Shown here: one piece after another, positions 1 through 11,000 of the stretch | Layout: each line of letters starts with the position of its first letter | Numbering within the stretch: the stretch's first letter is position 1 | Origin: Neelides folsomi | Lineage: Eukaryota > Arthropoda > Collembola > Neelipleona > Neelidae | NCBI GenBank assembly: GCA_034687125.1 | Contig: JAQGBZ010000051.1 | Location: 62,001-126,000, forward strand | DNA length: 64,000 bases | Direction of reading: 5' to 3' | Program-made: the position numbers and the translations under genes | The notes under the pieces: model-generated | Database searches by the model: none | Seen by the model: the letters and a program-made list of their open reading frames with translations, nothing else | What the model was told of the DNA's origin: nothing

Positions 1-1008
1 GTTGTTTAATTTGATTTTTAAAATTTTAATCTTATTTTCCGCAAGAAAACCCATGCCATGTGCAATTTCAGTCGCCCATTGTAGTAAAACAACTGATTTG
101 TCCATTTCCTCATTTCTATTTATTAAATAATTTTTCCGAATAAACCAAATAAGAAAATATAAAATACATTTATTTTAATCAATAGATTGAATATTATGAA
201 TTTATTAATTAATTAAATAACTTTTTTGGTTTTGGTAAATGTTAACAATTGTTTGTTCAAACTTTTGTTCATTTCCATTTAATAAACAAAGATTTTGTAG
301 TAAATTTTTGAACTTTGAAAGATTTGAACATAATTTTACTGCCACATATATCTCATCTATAATGTAAATATTTAAATATTTATTGATGAGATTTACAGCA
401 CTATCGGTAATAGACAATTAAAACTAAAGGTTTAATTCAATTGAAAATAAATTTTAATTATATATTTTTACTTGAGTTTATATTTTCCGTATTGGCGGCA
501 ATCAATGAAACGATGTTTTCGTGTTTTTCGATTGTTGACATGATTTTTAATTCATCTAAAAGAGATTTGACATGGGCAAGTTTAACTATACCAAAATTTC
601 CGCTTCCCAAAATCGTATTTCCTTAATATTATAATTTTAGTATTTAAAAAAGATTATATTATCATAAATAAATTGATATTCATACATCTTATTAATATTT
701 TTTTATCAGTTTTCTTTAAAAAATATAGTTATATTTGAAATTTATTTATATTTACCAATAAATAATTTTTCTGTTGAAACTTCATAATAGTTATTGTATT
801 TAATGACACGGTCATCATTTGTTAGCAAATTATAGTAAGTTTTTTCCCCTTCAATAAATTCTTTTATTTTCTTTTCGTTTAGAAATCGCTTCAATTCCAG
901 ATTTTTCCTTTTAGAATACACAATGGAATAAATTAGTGCAGAAGAAAGCAAAAGAATGAGAAGTACGCTGACAATGACATTAATTGTTGATTTGTCAATT
1001 TTTGGGTG
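1..1008 (-). CDS. Receptor tyrosine kinase-like gene, partial (TM, juxtamembrane, kinase N-lobe); probable pseudokinase or decaying copy
   Basis: Four exons join in one frame on the minus strand: 1008-756, 621-472, 356-263 and 115 to the window edge, all with GT-AG introns. The first encodes a hydrophobic helix (about 985-915, INVIVSVLLILLLSSALIY) followed by a basic stop-transfer SKRK and a juxtamembrane region typical of arthropod RTKs. The second carries the glycine loop LGSGNFGIV and an alpha-C-like stretch ending HENIVSLIAANTENI. The third has the hinge EIYVAVKLCSN, the fourth the alpha-E helix WATEIAHGMGFLAENK. The beta-3 segment with the VAxK lysine is missing between GIVKLAHV and KSLLDELK. 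The HGDLAARN catalytic loop expected right after FLAENK is not there: the frame runs on as KILKIKLNN to the edge, with no GT in the last 40 bases. Family assignment is fairly safe. Whether this is a functional pseudokinase or a pseudogene is open. Confidence 0.7.
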
Positions 1009-1529
1009 CTAAACATCAATTTTTTCTGGTTTTTCTAATATTTTAATAATGTCAATGTTTTTATTTTTTATTGCCAAATCATGTGCAGTTTGATTCTGAT
1101 TATTCCTTATTTCTTCATTGGCTTTATTTTTTAGTAATAATTTAACCATCTCAATTTGACTGTTATTTGCAGCAAAATGCAAAGGAGTCCAACCATCCAA
1201 TCCAATTGCATTTACATTCGCGCTGTTGTTTAGTAAATTAACAGCAGTTTCTTCAATTCCATAATATGCCGCGTAGTGTAATGCGGTTAAATTCAAACTG
1301 TTTTGATTATTAACATTTGCTCCTCTTTCAATTAGGAAATTCACAATATTATAATGCCTATTTATCAAAGTTATGAGAAGCGGTGTGTTAAATTTCTTTT
1401 TTTCAATATAATTTATATTTGCATTTTTTACAAGTAGCATTTTTAATATTTTTAAGTTCCCATTTTCAGCTGCAATGAACAAAGGGGTTTTCTGTGAATT
1501 TTCCATAAATTCAACTTTGGCATTATAAT
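1009..1529 (-). CDS. Ankyrin-repeat exon, in frame with the downstream kinase-like gene but ended by a TAG
   Basis: The open frame from an acceptor at 1530/1529 to the TAG at 1011-1009 encodes about four ankyrin repeats, recognisable from TPLFIAAENGNLKILKMLL, TALHYAAYYG, GWTPLHFAANNSQIEMVKLL and TAHDLAIKNKNIDIIKIL. The first ATG is at 1506, but seven codons precede it in frame (YNAKVEF) and look like the tail of an earlier repeat. A 72-base intron (1601-1530) would join this to a short upstream exon ending at 1602 (NLLKLLLKL), so the gene probably starts further upstream. Ankyrin repeats are protein-binding modules. After the TAG the same frame continues into the transmembrane exon of the neighbouring kinase-like gene. 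This may be an independent gene, an alternative last exon, or the N-terminal part of one broken gene. The repeats are certain; the gene boundaries are not. Confidence 0.75.
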
Positions 1530-1602
1530 CTAATAATATAAAGTAATTTTATCCTCGAAATAAGTCGACGTGTAACTTAATATTTAAAAAAATAACTGCC
1601 TA

Positions 1603-1674
1603 CCTAATTTTAAAAGTAATTTAAGCAAATTAAATAATACTTGGAAAATATAATTGGGAACAAATACAATTTAA
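1603..1674 (-). other. Possible upstream ankyrin micro-exon
   Basis: An open stretch ending at a GT donor (1601-1600) reads FQVLFNLLKLLLKL and joins in phase to the ankyrin exon, giving the repeat tail LLKLDYNAKVEF. A candidate acceptor (CCAAG) lies near 1645. No TPLHxAA half of this repeat is visible nearby, so the exon is uncertain. Confidence 0.3.
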
Positions 1675-3117
1675 TATAATGACCTGCATATTACAATTGC
1701 AATGTAAGTTGGAAAAAAATATTTGCATTACGTATATTTTAATATATTTTAATACATAGGTTAATTCGATTTTCTGTATCAAAATAATAAAGTGAATTGA
1801 TGAACAAAATATTACAATATTATTAAGTCTTTCTCTGTATAATCCCCTAAAAGAATCCACTAATTTTTTACAAGTAACTCTGCATTGTACTATATATATA
1901 TATATTAAATATAGATATTTGTATAAGTTATAACTCTACAGGTAAGTTTTCCTCTTGTGATGATTGTACTGAATGTGAGTGAGCTGTATTTATATCGGAT
2001 TTTTTATATGTATTTATAAATACAAAACTCAGTCACTCTCATTCCACTTGTATTGCGAATAATTTCTCGAGGATTGAAGTTTTAAGGGCCCTCGTCCCAG
2101 TCGGAGAACATGGAGTGGATATTATGATGGATACAGTCCCTTTTCTCTTTCTTATTTTGGCAACCCATTAGCCTTCCTCTTTGTGTCCGGATAAATGGTG
2201 AAAGAGGGGAGGGGAGTGAATGGTGCTAATGAGCTCTCCACCTATTCCCACAACATCCATTTCATGGATTATTGCCTCTGAGGACACTGAGGAGTCCTTA
2301 AAGGCCCCAAGGAGAGCTCCCCTTCAACCACACTTCAAACGTCATTCAACTTTTGGACCACTTCTGGCTCTTTCCCACTATTTTACACTCAGCTTTTCTG
2401 GGGGAAGAAATCGAAAAGCCATCGAGTGGTGATTGAAGGAAGGTGCGATTTCTTATTTAATTTCAACCTTTAATTCATTTGAGCCTTTTAAGAAAACACA
2501 TGTTTTGAGTTAATCGCTTCACATTTCTGAGACCTTTAATTCTTATCAATCACTAAGGATAAATGGAGAACTCAATTGACAAGGAATTATTCTACACAAA
2601 ATTTTAAGTCAAAGTGCCTTTTTGACTTTTATTTCTACTTTTCATTGAAAATAGTTTTAAGAAGCTTATTCTAATTAAGCCTTTGTAAAACCCTTTGACC
2701 TACCTTTTGGCATTTGTAACCACGAGACAAATACCTTTCTTTTATTCTAAGATAGAGTACTTGGCTATAACTTCAGGAATTCGGGATTCTTTCATTTTAT
2801 TTGGTATTTTCAATGGTAAATGATTTTAATTGCATACAATAAACATAAACTGTAAACCTATAATGAAATGGATGTGTACGTGTGTACCATAGTGTACATA
2901 ATACTATGTATTTACATACTATACATATTTATTTGTAAAAATTAAATCAGTAATTATTCCGTGCGGGTAGTAATGCTGTGAGTTTGTATGCGAGTAATCA
3001 GTAATCATGTGAGTGAAAGTTGAAAATAAGAAATTGAATGATTCAATCAAAATTACCATTTGATTTAATGCTTTTAGATGTCTAATATGTACATACAAAA
3101 TGATATTCAAATACTAC

Positions 3118-3120
<3 letters not shown>

Positions 3121-3167
<47 letters not shown>
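3121..3167. repeat. (TAA)n microsatellite
   Basis: About fifteen uninterrupted TAA/ATA units in intergenic DNA downstream of tailless. Confidence 0.97.
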
Positions 3168-3168
<1 letters not shown>

Positions 3169-3262
3169 AATAATAAATAAAATGAGTTCAGATAAATCAA
3201 GGTTGATTTTAATGTTGTAAATACATTTTTCGGCCATTTTTATACTTTTGTACATATACTAG

Positions 3263-3285
3263 ATATATATATATATATATATATA
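3263..3285. repeat. (AT)n microsatellite
   Basis: Eleven or so AT dinucleotides in intergenic DNA. Confidence 0.95.
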
Positions 3286-3520
3286 CATATTTAAATGTAG
3301 TATCTACCAACTCCTCAAATAATAAATTGATTAAACATGTTATATTTACAAGATGATCATAATATATAAAAAATACTTGATTAGGCAATGATGAAAATAC
3401 AATATAATAAATATAATGTCTATATTCATTTATGTAAAGTGTTTTACTCTAATTTCTCACCTAATATAATACTGATATATAATACTTAGGTATGTATGGT
3501 ACAGATTTAATTGTTAGTGC

Positions 3521-3526
3521 TTTATT
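3521..3526 (-). terminator. Candidate polyadenylation signal of tailless
   Basis: AATAAA on the minus strand about 100 bases past the tailless stop codon. Spacing suits a 3' end, but nothing further confirms use. Confidence 0.45.
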
Positions 3527-3626
3527 AAGATATTCATTGATCCTATTATTTGAAATCTTATAATTGTATAAATTGTATTGAGATTATACAGCGTTCAGTT
3601 TAATGTTATTTAAAAATATCAATTTA

Positions 3627-6600
3627 TCAACTTTCGTTTTTATACATATCACAAATGAGCTTTTCAATTGGGAGTCTATCGCCAATGTATTTCTTGAAGA
3701 AAAGAGTTTCGATCGTCGCGGAGCTGATTGACTTCAGCTGGGGAAGGAGCAACAGAAGTTTCCCAAATCTTGACGGCTGATTTGAATACGCCATACTGAT
3801 ATAATTGCTCAGCGTCAACTGGGCTTCATCTTGGAGACTCGCCGCAGCTCGCGAGTCTTTTAAACTCTTCGAAACATCACCGGAACAATTCTTAAAGAGG
3901 ACAATGGCTCTTAAACAGGCAAATTCAGTATGATCAACGCCCATTTCTCGGAATTTAAGCATCGTTTCTTCACATGCCTTCAACTCTTTCAATACATCCT
4001 TATGGCAGGGCTCTTCTATTGGAAAGAATAAAATGGTTTAATATTTAATTACATTAAATACAGTAAGTATGTAAGCATACTATGGTAGCTTATATTAATA
4101 CTATAAAATGCACAAACATAGCAATTGAAGAAAAGTGTATTTCTTTAATAAAACTTACCACCAGATTCTCCATGAAATTGTCCTAAAACCTTCGCTCCCA
4201 TTTCTAGCCGAAATCCAAATTGTGAAGAAGCGAGAACAAACAATTCCCGCCAACTTTGCTCCAAGAGGATGAATTGATCCCTCATGGGAAGGGAAACAAA
4301 GGCCGGGACGCTTTTGGCCCATCTCGCATTCCAAAGAAGGAACCGGGCTGCAGTTTCACAGGGGCTGTCTGTTCCAAACATCATCAAAGGGATGTTGAGA
4401 TTTGGATTGTTGAGCAAATGTGTTTGATTTGCAACGGCGAGGAGATTCGAATGCTTCTGTTGTTCCTCTAAAGATTGCTGGAGCATTGCATGAAGCCCAT
4501 ACTAATAATTAAAATAATACATTTTGTTATTTTTTAGTCTCAAAACATTAAAATTAAAGCTTCAAAGCCACCAACGTTGCTTTGAGACTTTTTCATGCCT
4601 AATCATAATAATGTCAATTAAAGGGACAGAGAAAGCTTTGCCATTATACCGTATATTGACGTGCATTAAAATATGGATATTTGAGATATTGTTTATTATG
4701 CAGTACTTCTTTATTTAATCAAAAATAGAATATTTTAATGCACTTTAAAGGTAGTATGGTATAAGTAACTAAAGTCCATCCAGTCCAGTGTTAACAAACA
4801 ACTATCTGTAAATAATAGCCCATATGGCATTTTTAACTGCGTGGTTTTACCAAGAATTCAATATTATTTAATTTAATTTCATTGAATCATTGAATCATTG
4901 AAAGAATGAATGATGATGATTGAATAATAATTATTAAAAAATAATTACAACTTTTTTGCCTTGTCTGGTGCAACTATTGAAATGCTTTAAATGTTCCTAT
5001 ACTAATGTAATAGTGTGTCTACTTTCTTAACGGTCAATATACACCAAGGTATTCCACTCTAGCTCCTACAATATGTTTCTGGCTCAATATTTTAAAAAAA
5101 TTCAAATACATTATTTGTTCAGATTTGGTTGATTGAAGTACTTTCCGAATTAATATTAATCAAAAGTTCTTCAAAACTCTTGTAAACCGTCGCAAAGTTG
5201 TTGATTTTTAAAACTTCTACCTCCTATAGCTCAGAATATATCACTTTATTCATATAAGTTTATATATACATTTTAAGGGAAGTCAAATTTTATATCCCAT
5301 TTCGGAGTTCATTTTTGACACATGTGATAAATATGGTTTCCACGAATATTGGGGCTTAAAGAAACTTTAGAAATGACGTAATTAAATTAGCTTTACCTTC
5401 ATAGGAGGAAAATACATGAGCGGATGAGGAATCTGAGGCCGATGAACATTTCCATTTCGTCCCATTGCCAGGTTGAGAGGTGGCGGCCAAAATAGACCAA
5501 TTCCATGTGAAGACGGGTGATGGGAATTGACAGAGGGCGAGGAGAGATGGGAGGAAGACATTGGAGGCATTTGGTAGTGAAGTTGTTGTTGAGGTCGAGA
5601 TAGCGGCGATGAGAGCGGAGGGCTCTTTGAGTCCGAAGAACACAAAGCCACCAAGGGAAGATTAGAACTTCCTGAAGCCGACGAAGGAGAAGAAGAAGAG
5701 GAAGAAGGAGAGTTGGGACTCGTGCTTGAAATCAATGGTTCGGCCTTAATTTTTGAAGTCTCTCCTATGAGTGGAGTTTCTTTGAAGAAAAGTGTCCTTC
5801 GAAGTGTCGAGTTACGGGGACCTCGCTCATGTTGAACGGCTAAAGACATCAAATTACATTTTATAGTACTTTTATGTCCTTTTATGTACCTTTATTTAAC
5901 AGCATTGACAGGATTGATTCAATTAACAGAAACTTATTTTATAGAAGAATGAATATTGGAAGTAATAGATTGCATGCGGTGAAAGACAGAATGATTAAAA
6001 TAACAATAAAATCTAATTTACCATCTTTGTTCATTCCAGCATCAACACATTTTTTGAGTCTACACGCTCTGCATTGATTCCTGTGGGTTTTGTCAACGGT
6101 ACAGTTTCCTTCAGCTCTTGCTCGACAGACATATTGGCGGTTTCGCCTTATTGATCTCTAAAATCACAACAGACGTCAAATTAATTTAAGTTCCACTCCT
6201 TTAAGCAAAAGTCAGACGTCCTTAGTAAATTCTTCACAACATGTTTTGTTTCTCTTTCAAACTGTGTGAACCTCAATATTGGTAAAAATCGTGGGATTCA
6301 AAAGGTTCCATGCGAAAGAGACGAAAAAAGATAAGAGCCAAAAGGCCCTTAATGTCTCTATGTATTTGTAAACAGGTAAAGACAGGTAAAGACTAGGGCT
6401 CACTTTAAAGAAACCGGCACATCCATCACAGGCAAAGATACCGTAGTGTTTTCCAGAAGAATGATCTTGACAGACTCGACATGGAATATCGTAAAGTATT
6501 CGACCTAATAAATAAAACAAAATATGATTAAGTAATATTCTTATATTAATTTTTCAATTTTCTAGATATCCACAATTCCAATAAACTCTCTATTACATAA

Positions 6601-8057
6601 TAAAATTATGTATTTACCCCCAATTATGTAGATAATATGCATAGAATAGATTGTATAATGTGTAAAATTATACGATTATGTATTGTAAGCGTTTAATCTT
6701 AATTGTAACAATAAAAGAAATGGTATTGTGGACACATACAATACCTACATACAGTATTTCATATTTATGTTTTTATGTATTTCATTCCATTTGTTTTATT
6801 TTGTATTGCAGGTGAGAGGTGAGTGGGGTGAATTTAGGGTTAGTTGGTAAGGTTAATCATATAGGAGGAACAAAAGGGGAAGTGGAGGACTTCCGGTCCG
6901 ACACGTGCAATTGAGATCGCGGTGGGATCGTTGAAGGGCGGAACTGATCCTCCTCATTTCCTCTAATCATTCATCTCCTCTCTGCGAGGGACCTTAAGTG
7001 AAATGGATCTGTAAATCATATCTCATCCGAGGATGTGAGTCCTGGAATCACGCGAAAATCCGAGAGAGACTCAGAGAGATGATGAGTCCTTGTTCCGGTA
7101 TTTTTGCGCCAGTTGGCCCCTTCGAACAACAACCCCTCTCCCTCCGCTCCTCGCCGTCATGAGCTGGTAGATCACGGATGTCAAAAGGAAGAGCCAATCA
7201 ATTATCTATTACTCATTATACTCATCCTGAGCGTGGGAATCTGGGGATGCGAGCACTAAATATATTATACTTACTTGAAGGTCCAACATACCTGCATCAT
7301 GCATCTGTCTGTCCCTTTCCTATGATTTCCAACTTATTGCTTTCCTACGAGGGGATCTTATGTTATGATGCCGGGAAATGGAGTTGACGAGGAAAGTACG
7401 CCAGATTGCAATCAGGAAATGCAGATGTGACTCTTCCTCATCTCGTGAGAAAGTTTTTATAACCGAAATATTGCTACAGGGATCGCCGGTTGTTGACGAT
7501 GAAACCATTTATAAACTTCTCTCCCCATTTCTTAACTCATTTTTCATCCTCTATCCATCATTTCGCATATTGTAAACTGTCTTGTTAATTCTAACTTTAA
7601 GCATATCACATGATAATATGATGAAAAGTAACGCTTCTGCTTTAATATGCATAATTATGATTAATCAATTAAATGTATTATCAATTTGTATTAGTAATAC
7701 ATATAATTGTAGAATCTTATCTCTGTGATACTTCAATAGGTAAAGTATTGGTACTGTAATCACAAATTTTATTGTAATTAAGTACTATATTAAGTATATC
7801 AGTAATACATATAACTTAATAATATCCCATCTTTTTGTGCCGCTATTTCTACTATTGGAGGAAAAATTAATCAAATGATGATGTCTTATAAATAAATGTG
7901 AGTTGACTCATTGACTCTTGTATGTCTGTCTTCTATCCATAATTACATCACACTACTAGGTATAAATTAAATACTTATTTATTCCTGCTTTAAAGTGCTT
8001 TTATATGAAATTTGACTTACTTGAACTTTGAGATACTTTCCCCAAACGGAGATCCAT
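3627..8057 (-). CDS. tll: Tailless-type orphan nuclear receptor (NR2E2)
   Basis: Six coding exons: 8057-8021, 6504-6404, 6157-6022, 5839-5397, 4501-4159 and 4015-3627. Together they give 1449 bases, 482 aa, in one frame. The 37-base first exon encodes [12 protein letters not shown] and joins to SRILYDIPC, matching the N-terminal layout of TLL/TLX. The two-zinc-finger DNA-binding domain spans about residues 21-87, with P-box CDGCAGFFK (alanine as in insect TLL, not the serine of vertebrate TLX), followed by [15 protein letters not shown] long Ser/Pro-rich hinge (about 110-240) precedes the ligand-binding domain (about 260-482), which ends in the AF-2 helix [11 protein letters not shown]. In insects tailless is a transcriptional repressor for terminal and head patterning and for neural stem cells. 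It acts in the nucleus at AAGTCA half-sites. The start is the ATG of the short exon, chosen because it splices in phase to the known N-terminal motif. Confidence 0.93.
4502..5396 (-). other. tailless intron 4
   Basis: An 895-base AT-rich intron between the hinge exon and the first ligand-binding-domain exon. No internal gene is seen. Confidence 0.85.
6505..8020 (-). other. tailless intron 1 with GC-richer islands
   Basis: A 1516-base intron after the 12-codon first exon. About 6830-7520 is richer in GC and includes several GAGAG/CTCTC runs (for instance near 7060-7080), unlike the flanking AT-rich sequence. Short open frames here have no recognisable similarity. It may hold enhancer elements; that is inference from composition and position only. 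Confidence 0.6.
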
Positions 8058-11000
8058 ATTGGTAAATGAATCAATCTTGAACCAAAATAAGAAAACGAAT
8101 TTTGTTCCACTCACACCACCACTTAAAACTTCTTTATCAGTTGGAGTTGAATGGGCCGTTTAGGATGGACATTTGAGAGTTCGTCAGCGTGGGCCAGGAC
8201 TGGGACAACCTTTAATCCGAACGTTGATTTTTGACGAGGAGTGAAGGGTCGGGTGGTGGATGTAGCCATAGGAGTCGGACCAGTCCCTGGGCCCTTGAAT
8301 GAAGGCTGAAGGGCCCGGTGAGTCCCATTGGGCTGGTCAAATGAGAAGTCCCTGCCTTCGGAACCAAAGGCCCTTCCCCAACAAACTCGCTCTCTTTGTC
8401 CGCTAGCCTTTTTCCACTCGACAAATTGGCCTCCTATGACAGAGTCCTCTCACACCCATGGGTGCCCTTTTCATGTCAGGGACCCCTTCCTCAAGATGCA
8501 CCCCACCTTTTGCTCTTTCCTCCACCGCCCCTCCTTTCCTTTATATCCAAGCACAATGGATTATATCCCCAAAATGACATTTGGGTGATCCTGGAGTAAT
8601 TGGACACTCTTATTCCGCTTCTGACATTCAATCTTTTAGGGATATTTCCCTCGTTTTACAAAATTCCCTTTCGGCCGTGGCTTAAAACCCATAATTTGAT
8701 TTCTTTTATTCCTCTTCGGATCCTAAAATGCTCATATATCATGATCTGCCCATTAGGGTCTTACATATTGTGGTATCATGTCTCGTTTAACAGATTGCCA
8801 ATGCATCATGAATTAAATTTAAAATAATATGTGTACAAATGCAATGAAGTTCATGAATTTTTTAAATGACGACAAATATGATTATTTAAATGAGAATGAA
8901 ATAAAATTTAGTAAAGTCAAAAGAAAGAGTGTGAATTAATCCATCGAGAATTGAGAGGTTTGGGAGAATTGGGAAAGCGGATTAAGGTTGGGCGAACAGT
9001 TAGTTATTTTGATTAAAGTGTCGGATGATTTGAGGTCTACCGTTCTCCGAGAGTCGGCGGTTCCTCATTGTCCATATATGGTTGAAGGTGAGTGTTGGAG
9101 CCGATGTCAGAGAGTCAGACGACGGGGCCTAATAGACTCACCGGACTTCATGAAGCGGACTCTTTCCCACAAAGGACCGGGGACACGTAAATGAGTGAAG
9201 GGCCGGCTAATCCTCTCCTATTATCCCATGTGATCCTCAATGAGGTCGTTAGCTCTCTCTATTAAGGAACGGAAAGGGAGAGAGAACCAGCAGGGAAGGT
9301 GCATATTTCAACGACAAATGATGTGTGAAATGACGACTCTCCGCTCTCCTCACCTTTGTCCAGTTCAGAGAGGGAAACAAATCCGGACAAACATCTCCAC
9401 TTCGGGTTCCTAGAGATTATCTCCAGATAACTTTGCCTTCCTCCACCGACTGACCTTCCAAGTTCTCATTCAATCTCTCATATTTACTAGTCCCATTTGT
9501 TGTATGTACTTGTCTGAATCAACTCGGTCGACTTCATATTTCATGGACAAAATCATAAAACGTGATTTTAATGTTGTTTTGCACAATTTCCACATTACAT
9601 GTATTTATAAATTTCTACTTCTTTTACTAGTATTTATTATACATTAAAATATACGCAAAGCAAAACAGCAAATTATAAATTAAATTAAAATTATGTACTT
9701 GTAAAAAGTTCATTAGCTTTTAGTTGTTGAATATTTCTTAGAAAGCACATTTGGCATTTTCATTTATTTAAGAATAAAAACAGGAGCCTCAATAAAGTAA
9801 TAAAACATTAAAATGACTATTAATATTATGTATTTGTATTTTAGAGTATTTAAATACATACTGTATAGTAGTTATTGAATGTCTAATATGGAATTTAAAA
9901 TAGCAAGAGAAGCAATTCGTGATAAGTAATTGTAATATACATAATGTAAAATACTGCTTTCCTTGTAGAAATGCATTTAATAGTATTTAAATAGGTAACT
10001 TATATTCTACTGTTAGAGTCTGATTTTAGAGTCTTATTATGATGAGGTTTGAAGGATCTATCTTCCATCATCTTGTCCATGTCAAAAAAGCGTATTGAGC
10101 CGAAGAGGGTCGAGTGAAGAAATCGTCTTGGGCTTCTTTTCAAATCCTCAGGGTGGGGGATTTTTTTAGTCAAGTTTCCTCGGGTATTCCACCTACGCCC
10201 TTTTCACTCCATTATTCCACTTCTTGTCTTTTGCTTCTCCTTCTAGTCGTTCCCTTTTGTTGTGAGTGCCTACAGGGCCTTTGGTGTTGTAGGTCAATCA
10301 GTTTTGTAATCTGAGCGACTTCCTTGACAATTTCTTCACTTCTTTCTTCTCATTCTTTAAACTCCCCTTTCTCTCTCATCCGGCCGATTTCTCAGGGAAT
10401 TGAATGTCGCATCACATCACATTCACATTCCGTGAGAAAATCTCCAGAGGAAATCACACTCCTTTCATTAAACATCTTTATTCATCTTTATAAACTCTCC
10501 TCTTTCTTAAATATTTCAAAAGCTTGTAATTGATCGATAGCACCGCGTATTAAAGGATCATTTTATGCTTACAACCTGTAAATATAGATCATATTCTTTG
10601 TTAAATGTCAAATTGTATTTTTACTTATCTTTAATACAATATCTACTATATTATACATAGTCTAGTATGTTATGTATGTATGAGTACTACAATATTGTCA
10701 ATATCATCTACTACAACCAATATTATAATATTGTGCTTAAATGTGTACATAAATATATTTATTTATGAATATTGTACAGATACATGTGTATAGTTAAATT
10801 ATAACGTTTCCTTTTCTTAATTATTTTTGATTTTTCGGTTTATCGGTAGTGCTCTGTAATGAATAGAGGTTTCCTATCGTACATTATACAGTAGTTACAA
10901 TCTATAGATTGTGACATTGGGAGTAGTTTGGTATTAGGATTAGAATGGTTTAAGCAAAGAGGTAAATATACTTTTTTGTATCATGAGTTTCATGAGAAAG

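Larger units (their letters stand above)
1675..3520. other. Intergenic region between the ankyrin/kinase-like gene and tailless
   Basis: No coding exon with credible similarity is seen. It holds a GC-richer island (about 2060-2450) whose short open frames on both strands look fortuitous, then very AT-rich DNA with two microsatellites. The island could be regulatory for either neighbour, but no specific site is identified. Confidence 0.5.

Noticed and set aside
3121-3285. Repeated array that could suggest a CRISPR or satellite
   Set aside because: These are simple TAA and AT microsatellites without spacers.
8212-8599. Overlapping open frames on both strands in a GC-richer block
   Set aside because: No known motif, no splice signals in phase, and frames present on both strands as expected from composition alone.
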